NCBI RefSeq assembly: GCF_029360645.1
Contig: NZ_JARDUA010000002.1
Span: 372,001 to 436,000, forward strand
Source of the DNA: Pontibacter litorisediminis
GTDB lineage: Bacteria; Bacteroidota; Bacteroidia; Cytophagales; Hymenobacteraceae
Length of the DNA stretch: 64,000 bases
Direction of reading: 5' to 3'
Notes under the pieces: model-generated
Databases searched by the model: none
What the model was told of the DNA's origin: nothing
What the model saw: only the letters and a program-made list of their open reading frames with translations
Shown here: positions 1-8,977 of the stretch, in pieces
Numbering within the stretch: the first letter of the stretch is position 1
Layout of the letters: every line of letters begins with the position of its first letter
Translations under genes and position numbers: made by a program

Positions 1-3000
1 GACCTACTGCCAGAAGAGGTAACGCCTAAGCTTGGGCCGGACGCCACGGCGCTAGGGCAAGTGTACTGGTATACGCTGGAGGGGCGCGACGAGAATGGCA
101 ACCCCGCCGGTGGCTGGGATTTGCACGAGCTGCGCACCATACAGGACTTCTATGTGCGCTATGCCCTGACGGGCGCCGAGGGCGTGGCCGAGGTGGCCTC
201 CGTGGGCGGTTATATTAAGGAGTATCAGGTAGACCTGGACCCAGTGGCGATGAAGGCGAACAACGTTTCGATGATGGAGGTGATGACGGCCCTGCAGAAC
301 AGCAATCAGGACGTGGGCGCCAACACCGTGGAGATAAACCAGGTAGAGTACCTGGTGCGCGGCCTGGGCTATGTGCAGGACCTGGAGGACATTGAAGAGG
401 CCGTGGTGAAAGTGACGTCTAACGTGCCGATCCGCATCCGCGACATTGCCCGCGTGAATATTGGCCCTGCCGACCGCTCGATGCTGGGTGTACTGGACAA
501 GAGCGGCGCCGAGGCGGTGGGCGGTGTAGTGGTGGCCCGCTATGGCGATAACCCGCTGGCCGTGATCAACAACGTAAAAGAGAAGCTGGACGAGATTGCC
601 GCCGGCTTGCCCTCCAAAAAGCTGGCCGATGGGCGCACCTCCAAGGTAACTGTGGTGCCTTTCTATGACCGCACCCAACTCATTAACGAAACGCTGGGCA
701 CGCTCAACGAGGCGATTATCCTGCAGATCCTGATTACCATCATTGTGATCATCGTGATGGTGTACAACCTGCGCGCCTCGCTCCTGATATCTGCTCTGCT
801 CCCGCTGGCCGTGCTCATGACCTTTATCATGATGAAGCAGTTCAACGTGGATGCCAACATCGTGGCGCTGTCGGGTATTGCCATTGCCATTGGTACCATG
901 GTGGATCTGGGGATTATCCTGAACGAAAACATCCTGCGGCACCTGGACGAGGCCCCTCCCGGGCAATCGCTGCTAAAAACAGTATATAATGCCACGACTG
1001 AGGTGGCCACGGCCATCATCACGGCTGTTTCCACCACCATCGTCAGCTTTTTGCCCGTGTTTACGCTGGAGGCGGCCGAGGGCAAGCTGTTCGGTCCGCT
1101 GGCCTTCACCAAAACTTTCGCACTGGTGGCCTCGCTGATCTTCACGATCCTCATCATGCCGGCTTTCGCCCATTCCATACTGGGGCTGAAGTCGAAAAAT
1201 GTAGCGTGGTCTAAGCTGCTGAACATTGGTCTTTTAGTACTGGGTGTGGTGGCGCTGTTTATACTTCCGCTGGCTGGCCTGGTGCTTATCCTGGTGGCAG
1301 CCAATAACCTGCTGACTTATTACCAGCCGGAGCGCTACGGCAAGTATAACACGCTTGTAATGGTAAGCATTGCAGTATTGGCCGTGTCGTGGCTACTGGC
1401 CACGCAGTGGATGCCATTGGGCGCTTCAGTGAGCCTGCTGGTCAACTTCCTGTTCATCCTGCTTGTTATTGGGCTGGTGCTGGGACTATTCGCATTGTTC
1501 ATCGGTGCGTACCCTCGCATCCTGATGTGGTGTCTCAACCATAAGCGAACGTTCCTGCTTATCCCGGCCTTTATCATGCTGATCGGCCTAAACGTGTGGT
1601 TGGGCTTCAATGGGGTATTTGGCTGGGTCGCCAACGGCATCGACAAAGTTGGCTGGAACATCCGTACCACTTCCGCTTGGAGTGGGCTCGTGCATACGTT
1701 TCCGGGTTTGGGTGAGGAGTTCATGCCTTCACTGGACGAGGGTGCTTTCCTGCTGATGCCGACCTCCATGCCGCACTCCGGCGTGGAAGCCAACAAACGC
1801 ATTGTGCAGCAGCTGGACATGCTTATCACAGCCATTCCGGAAGTGGAAATGGTGGTGGGCAAGGCCGGGCGCGCCGAAACAGCCCTCGACCCGGCCCCTA
1901 TGTCGATGTACGAGAACATCATCCAGTATAAATCAGAGTATAAGACAGACGTCAACGGCCAGCGCATCCGCTTTAAAGTAGACGACAAGGGGGAGTTTGT
2001 GCGCGATGCAAAAGGTGAGCTGATTCAGGATAAAAACGGGGAGTATTACCGCCAATGGCGCGACCACATCAAGAGCCCGGACGACATCTGGGATGAGATC
2101 GTGGCGGTGGCCAATATCCCGGGTGTAACCTCGGCACCCAAACTGCAGCCCATCGAAACACGCCTTGTGATGCTGCAGACCGGCATGCGTGCGCCCATGG
2201 GTGTGAAAGTATACGGCCCGGACCTGCAAACCATCGAGGACTTCAGCCTGCAGCTGGAGCGCCTGCTGAAAGAGGTGCCATCGGTGAAGCCGGAGGCTGT
2301 TTTCGCAGACCGCTCGCTGGGCAAGCCTTACATGGAGATAGAGCTGAACCGCCGCGCCATGGCCCGCTATGGCCTGAACGTGACGGATGTGCAGGAGTAT
2401 ATTGAGGTGGCGATGGGCGGCATGGCCCTGACCACCACCGTGGAAGGGCGTGAGCGCTACTCCATCCGTGCCCGCTACGCCAGAGAGTACCGGAACGGCC
2501 CGGAAGCCATAGACCGCATTATGGTTACAACGGCTGGAGGCGCGCAGGTACCCCTCGGGGAGATTGCCGAGGTAGTTTACCGGCCCGGCCCGATGATGAT
2601 CCGCGGCGAAAACTCGTTCCTGACCGGCTATGTGCTGCTCGATAAGCGGGAGGGCTTTGCCGAGGTATCGGTGGTAGAGGATGCGCAGCGCTACCTGAGC
2701 CAGAAGATTGAGTCGGGCGAGCTGGTGGTGCCTGCTGGCGTAAGCTATAAGTTTTCGGGCAACTACGAGAACCAGGTGCGCGCCGAGAAGAGGCTTTCCA
2801 TTGTGATTCCGCTCAGTTTGCTCATCATCTTCCTGATCCTGTACTTCCAGTTCCGCTCCGTATCTACCACGCTGTTTATTTTCACCTCCATTGCCATGGC
2901 TTTTTCAGGTGGTTTTATGATGCTGTGGCTCTACGGGCAGGACTGGTTCCTGAACTTCTCGTTCGGCGACACCAACATGCGGGACCTCTTCCAGATGCGC

Positions 3001-3372
3001 ACGTTTAACCTGAGTGTAGCCGTTTGGGTGGGCTTTATCGCCCTGTTCGGCATTGCCACCGACGATGGCGTGGTGATGGGCACATACCTGAAGCAGAGCT
3101 TTGATAGGTTTAAGCCGGATACAAGGAAAGGGGTACGCAAGGCCGTACTGGAAGCCGGTATGCGCCGCGTCAGGCCCTGCCTGATGACGACGGCCACTAC
3201 CCTGCTGGCCCTGCTGCCGGTGCTCACCTCCACCGGTCGCGGCTCTGATATCATGATCCCGATGGCCATTCCTACCTTCGGTGGTATGGTGGTGGCCCTA
3301 ATCACCCTGTTTATTGTGCCGGTGCTTTACAGCTGGCGCGAAGAGTCTAAAGTTAAAGAGGAGACGGTATGA
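1..3372 (+). CDS. cusA: CusA/CzcA-type heavy-metal RND efflux permease, 5' truncated
   Basis: Inner-membrane proton-driven pump of a tripartite Cu(I)/Ag(I) export system. The reading frame is open from base 1, so the N-terminus lies outside the window; about 1,123 residues are visible. TM4 carries IAIGTMVDLGIILNENI, with the single Asp and the N/EN pattern of CusA-type pumps rather than the double Asp of drug pumps. TM10 carries GIATDDGVVMGTYL. A long hydrophobic stretch near residues 380-540 and a Met-rich periplasmic loop (MPTSMPHSG) fit metal transport. The stop overlaps the start of cusC by four bases (ATGA), so the two are translationally coupled. Family call is firm; copper/silver specificity is inferred from TM4 and from the Cu-type neighbours. 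Confidence 0.93.
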   Translation, partial: DLLPEEVTPKLGPDATALGQVYWYTLEGRDENGNPAGGWDLHELRTIQDFYVRYALTGAEGVAEVASVGGYIKEYQVDLDPVAMKANNVSMMEVMTALQNSNQDVGANTVEINQVEYLVRGLGYVQDLEDIEEAVVKVTSNVPIRIRDIARVNIGPADRSMLGVLDKSGAEAVGGVVVARYGDNPLAVINNVKEKLDEIAAGLPSKKLADGRTSKVTVVPFYDRTQLINETLGTLNEAIILQILITIIVIIVMVYNLRASLLISALLPLAVLMTFIMMKQFNVDANIVALSGIAIAIGTMVDLGIILNENILRHLDEAPPGQSLLKTVYNATTEVATAIITAVSTTIVSFLPVFTLEAAEGKLFGPLAFTKTFALVASLIFTILIMPAFAHSILGLKSKNVAWSKLLNIGLLVLGVVALFILPLAGLVLILVAANNLLTYYQPERYGKYNTLVMVSIAVLAVSWLLATQWMPLGASVSLLVNFLFILLVIGLVLGLFALFIGAYPRILMWCLNHKRTFLLIPAFIMLIGLNVWLGFNGVFGWVANGIDKVGWNIRTTSAWSGLVHTFPGLGEEFMPSLDEGAFLLMPTSMPHSGVEANKRIVQQLDMLITAIPEVEMVVGKAGRAETALDPAPMSMYENIIQYKSEYKTDVNGQRIRFKVDDKGEFVRDAKGELIQDKNGEYYRQWRDHIKSPDDIWDEIVAVANIPGVTSAPKLQPIETRLVMLQTGMRAPMGVKVYGPDLQTIEDFSLQLERLLKEVPSVKPEAVFADRSLGKPYMEIELNRRAMARYGLNVTDVQEYIEVAMGGMALTTTVEGRERYSIRARYAREYRNGPEAIDRIMVTTAGGAQVPLGEIAEVVYRPGPMMIRGENSFLTGYVLLDKREGFAEVSVVEDAQRYLSQKIESGELVVPAGVSYKFSGNYENQVRAEKRLSIVIPLSLLIIFLILYFQFRSVSTTLFIFTSIAMAFSGGFMMLWLYGQDWFLNFSFGDTNMRDLFQMRTFNLSVAVWVGFIALFGIATDDGVVMGTYLKQSFDRFKPDTRKGVRKAVLEAGMRRVRPCLMTTATTLLALLPVLTSTGRGSDIMIPMAIPTFGGMVVALITLFIVPVLYSWREESKVKEETV

Positions 3373-4787
3373 AAAAGATCATTCTAAGTATACTGCTACT
3401 GCTGGCGCTCAGCCCCTACCTGCAGGCGCAAACCCTGGAGGAGTACCTGGTGATGGCCGGCGAGAATAACCCGCAGCTAAAGGCCCGCTACGCCGAGTAT
3501 CAGGCCGCGCTGCAGAAAGTGCCGCAGGCCGGTGCTCTGCCCGACCCGGAAGCAACGTTCAACTTCTTCCTGAAACCTATGGATAGGTTCATGGGCAGGC
3601 AGCTGGGGGATGTTTCGGTGATGCAGATGTTCCCGTGGTTCGGCTCATTGGATGCCGCCAAAACAGAGGCCAACTACATGGCGCAGATGCAGTTTGCCTC
3701 TTTTATAGAAGCAAAGATCAACCTCTACCACACCGTGCGCTCCACCTGGCTTACCCTTTACCAGATCGATGAAGAGGTAAAGCTACTGGAACGGGAGCTG
3801 GAGATCCTGCAGGCGCTGGAGCGGGTGGCTTTGGCCAAGTATAAATCGGCACCGGCGGCTACATCTGGAGCCCCGGCCACCCAACGGCAAAGCACAGGCA
3901 CCTCGTCATCGGCTGCTTCGGGTGGCACCCCGGGCGGCATGGCAGGTATGGGCGGTGGCTCCACTGGCAGCACCAGCTCCTCCTCCGGTGGAGGAAGTAT
4001 GGGCGGCGGCGGCATGGCCTCCTCTGGTAGCAGCATGGTGGATGTGATCCTAATCCGGGTGCAGGTGAAGGACCTGGAAAACCGCCTGCAGCTGCTCCGC
4101 GACTCCAAAAGACCGAAAGAGGCTGCCTTTAACAGCATGCTCAACCGCGACCTTACCCTGGAGGTGCAGCTGGCAGACACTTTAACGCCTGTTGCCTTAC
4201 CTGCCTCCCTGGCCCTTATCCAGGACTCTATCCGCCTGAACCACCCCATGCTGAAGATGTATGAGTGGGACGAGAAGGCGCGTGAGGCACAGTACCGGAT
4301 GGCCAAGCTGATGGGCCGGCCGATGGTGGGCCTGGGGCTGAACTACATGGTGTTTAAACCGCGCACCGATGAGATGACGCAAATGCCGATGGGTGGCGAA
4401 AACATGGTGATGCCCATGGTAACATTTACCCTGCCGATCTACCGCAAGAAGTATAAAGCCGCCCAGAAAGAAGCACAGTACGCGCAGGAAGCTGCCGTGG
4501 CTAACAGAGAAGCTGCAGAAAACATGCTCTTTGCCGAACTGAGCGGTCTCTTATACGACTACCAGCGTGCCACAAGCACGCTGCAGCTACTGGAGGAGCA
4601 GATCAGGCTGAATGAGCAGGCTATCCGGCTGCTGACCACCAACTACAGCGTGGCGGGCGCAGGCATTGAGGAGATACTGCGGCAGCGCCAGGCTATATTG
4701 GGCTACAGGCAACAGCAACTGCAGGCAATCACCGATCAGCATACGGCTGTGTCTGCCATTAACCGCATGATGAACAGCGACAGCTGA
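3369..4787 (+). CDS. cusC: TolC/CusC-family outer membrane efflux protein with Gly/Ser/Met-rich insert
   Basis: Outer membrane channel of the copper/silver RND system, 472 residues. It starts with a Sec signal peptide ending near LQAQT and has two outer-efflux-protein repeats rich in coiled coil. Between the repeats, about residues 165-228, is a low-complexity insert of Gly, Ser, Thr and Met (GGMAGMGGGS, SMGGGGMASS). That insert is not part of the usual TolC fold; it could be a flexible linker or a methionine site for Cu(I), which is inference. More Met-rich text (MTQMPMGGENMVMPMV) sits near residue 340. The ATG overlaps the cusA stop. The family call is firm. Confidence 0.9.
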   Translation: MKKIILSILLLLALSPYLQAQTLEEYLVMAGENNPQLKARYAEYQAALQKVPQAGALPDPEATFNFFLKPMDRFMGRQLGDVSVMQMFPWFGSLDAAKTEANYMAQMQFASFIEAKINLYHTVRSTWLTLYQIDEEVKLLERELEILQALERVALAKYKSAPAATSGAPATQRQSTGTSSSAASGGTPGGMAGMGGGSTGSTSSSSGGGSMGGGGMASSGSSMVDVILIRVQVKDLENRLQLLRDSKRPKEAAFNSMLNRDLTLEVQLADTLTPVALPASLALIQDSIRLNHPMLKMYEWDEKAREAQYRMAKLMGRPMVGLGLNYMVFKPRTDEMTQMPMGGENMVMPMVTFTLPIYRKKYKAAQKEAQYAQEAAVANREAAENMLFAELSGLLYDYQRATSTLQLLEEQIRLNEQAIRLLTTNYSVAGAGIEEILRQRQAILGYRQQQLQAITDQHTAVSAINRMMNSDS

Positions 4788-4928
4788 TAACTGGCGCGCA
4801 TCTTCTGCTGCGTGACCTGGAGGAATGCTGAGTCTCTGACTCAACCGGACCAGAAGCCCAGGAATAGTATACAGCGCTCAAGGCACCACCAAATTTAGAA
4901 CAGAAAATTTTATCTATCAGATAAACAG

Positions 4929-6698
4929 ATGAAACCAAGAAATAAACAAATCGCAACATACCTGCTGATAGCCTTAGGAGGCCTGCTGCTGGGCTGGCTG
5001 ATCTTTGGAGGACGATCTTCCGAAGAGGTGCATGACCATGCAGGAGAGACAGCAGGTGTCACAGAATATACTTGCTCCATGCACCCGCAGATCCGCCAGA
5101 ACGAGCCGGGGAAGTGCCCTATCTGCGGCATGGACCTGATACCCGTGGCGGCCGCCGGTGGCTCAGGCGAGCCAAGCCCCTATGTGCTGGAGATGACGCC
5201 GGAGGCTGTCGCGCTGTCCAACATTCAGACCTCACCGGTGCAGTCGATTAATCCGGAAAACGAGTTGCTGCTCTCAGGCACCGTGCAGCTAAACGAGCAG
5301 CAGGTGTCTTCCATCACCGCCAAGTTCCCGGGCCGCATCGAAAAGCTGTACGTGAATTTTACGGGCCAGGAAGTACGCAAAGGCGAGCGCCTTGCCTCCA
5401 TCTACTCGCCCGAACTGCTGACGGCGCAGCGCGAGCTGCAGGAGGCGGCCAAATCCAAAGACATTATGCCGGAGCTGTATGAGGCTGCCAAAACCAAACT
5501 AAGGCTGTGGAACATCTCCAATAGCCAGATCCAACGCATTGAGAACACTAACAAGCTGCTGACTAACTTCGACATTTATTCGGATGCCGCTGGCGTGGTA
5601 ACCGAGCGCCTGGTGGCCGTGGGCGATTATGTGAGCACCGGCTCCGTGTTGTTTGAGGTAGCCAACCTGTCGTCGGTGTGGGTGGTGCTGGATGCCTACG
5701 AAAGCGATCTTTCGTGGGTAAAGGAAGGAGCTACTGTAAACTTCACAGTACCGGGTATCCCGGGCAAGGAGTTCACGGCCAAGGTGCAATTTGTAACGCC
5801 CGTGCTGGACGCCGCCACCCGTGCGGTGCAGGTACGCGCTGAAGTAACCAACCCTGGCAACCAACTGAAGCCGGGCATGTTTGCCAACGCCCGCATTAAA
5901 ACATCCTCGAAAACAACGGCCAAAGAAAACGCGCTGGCTGTGCCAAGAACCGCCGTGCTCTGGACAGGAAAACGCTCTGTGGTTTACGTGAAGGTGAACG
6001 ACCGTGAGGCGCCTGCCTTTGAGATGCGCGAGGTAACGCTGGGCCCGCGCCTGGGTGAGATGTACCTGGTGGAAGCGGGCCTGAGTGAGGGTGAGCAGGT
6101 GGTAACCAACGGCGTGTTTGCCGTGGACGGGGCAGCACAACTAAGTGGCAACTATAGTATGATGTCGGCTCCGGCCAACAAGCAGATGGAGGTGCCGGAG
6201 GCGTTTCAGCAGCAGGTGACGGCGCTGGTGGACACCTACTATACGTTAAAGAACGCCCTTGTGGCCTCTGATGCGGACGCCGCCCGCCAGGCGGCCGGCA
6301 AGTTCAACCAGGCATTGAACAAAGTAGACATGGGCCTGTTGGATGGCAGTACCCACGCCAAATGGATGCAGCTGATGCCAGCACTGCAGACCAACGCCTC
6401 GGCCATACAGAAGAGCACCGCTATTGAGAAGCAGCGCGAGGTGTTCTCTCCACTCTCCGACCACCTGATTGAGGTGGTGGAAACCTTCGGCACGAACAAA
6501 GAAATCGTGTACAAGCAGAAGTGTCCGATGGCCTCTAACGACCAGGGGGCCTACTGGCTGAGCGAGCAGAAGGAGATTAGGAACCCATACTTCGGCGAGG
6601 CCATGATGACTTGCGGAGAGACCGAGCAGACCTACAGACAGGGCACAGGAGCGCCTGCAGCAGACAAACCTGCACCGGTGCAAAGCCATGCCCATTAA
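4929..6698 (+). CDS. cusB: CusB-type RND periplasmic adaptor with HMBD and DUF3347 domains
   Basis: Membrane-fusion protein linking the CusA-like pump and CusC-like channel, 589 residues. Domains in order: N-terminal membrane anchor (residues 8-27), a heavy-metal-binding domain at about 47-73 with YTCSMHP and CPICGMDLIP, the barrel-sandwich/beta-barrel adaptor body (about 85-410), then a C-terminal DUF3347 domain (about 425-570) containing CPMASNDQGAYWLS and EIRNPYFGEAMMTCGE. The Cys/Met/His pairs are probable copper ligands. The same DUF3347 motif recurs as a separate lipoprotein at 7408-8049. A 141-bp gap from cusC contains no gene. Confidence 0.92.
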   Translation: MKPRNKQIATYLLIALGGLLLGWLIFGGRSSEEVHDHAGETAGVTEYTCSMHPQIRQNEPGKCPICGMDLIPVAAAGGSGEPSPYVLEMTPEAVALSNIQTSPVQSINPENELLLSGTVQLNEQQVSSITAKFPGRIEKLYVNFTGQEVRKGERLASIYSPELLTAQRELQEAAKSKDIMPELYEAAKTKLRLWNISNSQIQRIENTNKLLTNFDIYSDAAGVVTERLVAVGDYVSTGSVLFEVANLSSVWVVLDAYESDLSWVKEGATVNFTVPGIPGKEFTAKVQFVTPVLDAATRAVQVRAEVTNPGNQLKPGMFANARIKTSSKTTAKENALAVPRTAVLWTGKRSVVYVKVNDREAPAFEMREVTLGPRLGEMYLVEAGLSEGEQVVTNGVFAVDGAAQLSGNYSMMSAPANKQMEVPEAFQQQVTALVDTYYTLKNALVASDADAARQAAGKFNQALNKVDMGLLDGSTHAKWMQLMPALQTNASAIQKSTAIEKQREVFSPLSDHLIEVVETFGTNKEIVYKQKCPMASNDQGAYWLSEQKEIRNPYFGEAMMTCGETEQTYRQGTGAPAADKPAPVQSHAH

Positions 6699-6709
6699 AC
6701 TATTAACCC

Positions 6710-6838
6710 ATGAAAGATTGTTGCAGAACCGGAAACGAAAACCCTAAAACTAACCAAAAGCCCTGGCTCAGATGGCTTCTTTACATAGCTCTTATACTAG
6801 CTTTAGGAATCGTTCTATTAGAACAGATAACGACTTAA
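6710..6838 (+). CDS. 42-residue Cys-rich single-pass membrane protein of the copper cluster
   Basis: A very small gene, 43 codons including the stop, 11 bases after cusB. It begins MKDCCRTGNENPKTNQ, then has a hydrophobic helix (WLLYIALILALGIVLL) and ends with TAA. Short proteins starting MKDCC or similar, with one helix, are found beside Cu-efflux genes in Bacteroidota from my memory of such clusters. The Cys pair at the N-terminus could bind metal. The codon use, position inside the operon and compact membrane topology support it as a real gene, but I cannot run a comparison. Function unknown. Confidence 0.65.
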   Translation: MKDCCRTGNENPKTNQKPWLRWLLYIALILALGIVLLEQITT

Positions 6839-6852
6839 CTTTACCTGAATAC

Positions 6853-7308
6853 ATGAGAAAGAACTTGTTTTACAGCGCAGCGCTGGCAGCTGTAGTGCTG
6901 GCCTCCTGCTCTTCTGAGAAAGCACCGGAAACGCAGGCTACCGCAGCCTCCGAGGCTCCAGTTAACCACCAGGCCCATATGGCCAGCATGCAACCACAGC
7001 CACAGGCGTCACCAGCTGACTTGATGACCGAGGAAGGCCTGCCAAAGGATCTGGTTTGCATGGTCAACAACGCCTTTATGGGCAAAGAGCAGTTTCCGGT
7101 GGCATTTGAGGATAAAATGTACTACGGCTGCTGCGAAATGTGTGTGAACACCATAAAAAACCAGCGGGAAGTGCGCTACGCCAAAGACCCGGTAACGGGC
7201 GAGGAGGTGGACAAATCACAGGCTTTCATCGCCCTGAAGCCGGATGCCACTCACGGAGAGGTATTATACTTTGCATCCGAGGATAACTTCCGCAAGTTTG
7301 CGCAGTAG
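6853..7308 (+). CDS. Copper-cluster lipoprotein with TRASH/MlpB-like Cys motif
   Basis: Predicted lipoprotein of 151 residues. I chose the ATG at 6853 because it gives MRKNLFYSAALAAVVLASC, a signal peptide with a lipobox; the frame is open further upstream but no signal precedes. After a flexible, Met/Gln/Ala-rich linker comes VCMVNNAFMGKEQFPV, then YYGCCEMCVNTIKN, and near the end GEVLYFASEDNFRKF. The spaced Cys residues resemble the TRASH/YHS family of metal-binding modules and the MlpB-type proteins of Bacteroidota. Probably a periplasmic or surface metal-binding protein of the efflux cluster. The exact ligand is inferred. Confidence 0.75.
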   Translation: MRKNLFYSAALAAVVLASCSSEKAPETQATAASEAPVNHQAHMASMQPQPQASPADLMTEEGLPKDLVCMVNNAFMGKEQFPVAFEDKMYYGCCEMCVNTIKNQREVRYAKDPVTGEEVDKSQAFIALKPDATHGEVLYFASEDNFRKFAQ

Positions 7309-7407
7309 ACGGCACAGCCTTCCGTTTAGCAAGGTTTAGCCATGCCAGGCTACTCTATGACAAATGATTAATTAACTTTATACTTTCGAACAACCAAAGA
7401 ATCAACC

Positions 7408-8049
7408 ATGAGAAAGACACTTTTCGCAGCAGCCGTGCTGGCCGCTTTTACCTTTACCTCCTGCTCGGAGAGCAGCACAGAGAACGCAGAAGCAACATCA
7501 GAGCACGAAGGACATAACCATGACGGAGCGGAACACGGCGATACGGAAAGCGCCAGCACAGCGAACCAGGTGGTGGAAACACCGGACTACGCCTCTGTGG
7601 CTGAGCCTGTAAAAACACAGGTGTCGCAACTGGTGGGTGAGTACCTGAAGCTGAAGGATGCGTTGGTAGCCTCTGACGCCGAGGCAGCCAAAGCCGCAGC
7701 GAACGAGGTGCTGCAGGTTGCCAAAGCCATGCCTGTTGCCGCCCTGGTAGACGCGGAGCAGAGGGCATTTGCAGAGGAGAAAAATGAAAAAGTGATCAGC
7801 AACGCCACCGCTATTGCCGGTGCTGCCAGCATCGATGCCCAGCGCGAGAACCTGGAGCAGCTTTCTGAGTCGGTATATGCCATGGCCAAGGCATTTGATG
7901 CCAATGACCAAAAGCTGTACTACCAGCACTGCCCAATGGCCTTGAATGATAAAGGCGCCTACTGGCTGAGCTCTAACGAGGAGATCCGTAACCCCTACTT
8001 CGGTGATAAGATGCTGAAGTGCGGCAGCACCGAGGAAGTGCTGAACTAG
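7408..8049 (+). CDS. DUF3347 lipoprotein of the copper cluster
   Basis: Predicted lipoprotein, 213 residues: signal MRKTLFAAAVLAAFTFTSC, then a His/Glu/Asp-rich linker (HEGHNHDGAEHGD) that may bind metal, then DUF3347. The domain matches the C-terminus of the CusB-like protein closely: DALVASDAEAAK versus NALVASDADAAR, and CPMALNDKGAYWLS with EIRNPYFGDKMLKCG. It is therefore a free-standing copy of the same domain, most likely binding Cu in the periplasm. It ends in a strong terminator, which closes the cluster. Confidence 0.82.
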   Translation: MRKTLFAAAVLAAFTFTSCSESSTENAEATSEHEGHNHDGAEHGDTESASTANQVVETPDYASVAEPVKTQVSQLVGEYLKLKDALVASDAEAAKAAANEVLQVAKAMPVAALVDAEQRAFAEEKNEKVISNATAIAGAASIDAQRENLEQLSESVYAMAKAFDANDQKLYYQHCPMALNDKGAYWLSSNEEIRNPYFGDKMLKCGSTEEVLN

Positions 8050-8070
8050 GTATAAAAGTACACCACAAGA

Positions 8071-8106
8071 AAAAGCAGAGGGCTCCTAAGGGTTCTCTGC
8101 TTTTTG
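8071..8106 (+). terminator. Rho-independent terminator of the copper cluster
   Basis: Stem AGCAGAG...CTCTGCT followed by TTTTTG, about 20 bases after the stop of the DUF3347 lipoprotein gene. Confidence 0.8.
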
Positions 8107-8176
8107 TTTGCGCCCTTTGCAACTCCCATCTGCCGGCCATGTCCTTTTTCTATACTTCTCCACAGCCTTTCTACCG

Positions 8177-8200
8177 CTGGCGCGGGTTTGCAACTCGTGC
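8177..8200 (-). repeat. REP-like palindrome (CTGGCGC...GTGC family)
   Basis: Plus strand CTGGCGC-GGGTTTGCAACTC-GTGC. The inner arms pair GGGTT/AACTC with G-U wobble when read in this direction. Same conserved borders as the other short palindromes in this window, with a different stem. Confidence 0.6.
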
Positions 8201-8211
8201 TTTTATATGGT

Positions 8212-8244
8212 GTTGGGTTTGTAACCCAACTGGCTCGAATAGCC
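8212..8244 (+). repeat. Second hairpin family, copy 1
   Basis: GTTGGGTT-tgt-AACCCAAC followed by TGGCTCGAATAGCC. The variable arm plus fixed tail recurs at 44305-44337 and, on the other strand, at 52291-52320. Confidence 0.6.
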
Positions 8245-8977
8245 ATACTTATACTCTGGCTATACTTTTATACTTACCAGTTTATACTTTCCCTGGCGCA
8301 AGCGTCCGCTTGTGCCTCTATATTTTCATAGCCGCTTCCTGCAACTTGACACAAGCTATCTTTTCTAGCTGACGCTGATCCTCTAATTCCCACAATCCTA
8401 CAGTTTCAGAGTATACTTTCTGCCATCCCAGGCCGGGATGCCTCGCCTTGGGGGTAGGTGTCCCCGATAAGGGCATCGCGCTGTGTTCCCTTCCTTTGCT
8501 ACCCTTCGGTCGCAATGCCGCCAAGGCGGCATCGGAATCTCACAAGGCGCTCAACCCAAAGGCTGGGATCAGATTCGATAGCCGCTGCTGTTACTACTTT
8601 CCCCTTGAGGGGACCAAAAGGGTGTTAAAACAGCAGCTACAGCACTTACACTTCAGCACCAGTACCCTCCCCTGTTCATATGGGAAGGTTGGAGAGGGGT
8701 GTAAAGCGGCCTGTATAATTTTATTTTTCCCCTAAAAAAGTTCTGACGTGGAGGCAACCTTCCTACTTGCTCCTACATCTTTCTACCCAAAGTCCCTCGC
8801 GAGGAATGCACTAGCACATAATCAGCTCCCCTACCTGGGTGTGGCTGGTGTTAGAAGATAAAAAATCCCTGTTTGTCTAAAAGGCACAGAAAAACAGCAA
8901 CAGTACCTTGCTATACAAAGTACTATAGATTAATTTTACAGCACGATCCATTTATCAACACTACACAAAATAAAACC

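Larger units (their letters stand above)
8177..8710 (-). repeat. Composite intergenic repeat element, copy A (minus strand)
   Basis: This spacer between 8050 and 8977 holds no supported gene. Read on the minus strand it carries the structured core (8293-8590): TATCGAATCTGATCCCAG, TTGGGTTGAGCGCCTTGTG, hairpin TGCCGCC-tt-GGCGGCA, then GGGAACACAGCGCGATGCCC, a 21-base insert, stem CATCCC/GGGATG, and AGCTAGAAAAGATAGCTT. It ends in the palindrome GGCACAAGCGGACGCTTGCGCC. Beyond it on the same strand are a second hairpin type (8212-8244) and another REP-like palindrome (8177-8200). Open frames crossing the core are incidental. Confidence 0.8.

Noticed and set aside
52..966. Open frame of 304 codons opposite cusA
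   Set aside because: His/Val/Gln-rich shadow of a coding strand with clear RND motifs.
8019..8372. Plus-strand frame running from the DUF3347 gene end into repeat copy A
   Set aside because: It begins within a real gene in another frame and passes through the terminator and repeats.
8318..8524. Open frames inside the repeat elements (also 44359-44691 minus and 55889-56176 plus) with similar peptides such as SAMPLS and TPTP
   Set aside because: The similarity follows from repeated DNA. The frames shift between copies, several copies have none, and the changes preserve base pairing rather than codons.
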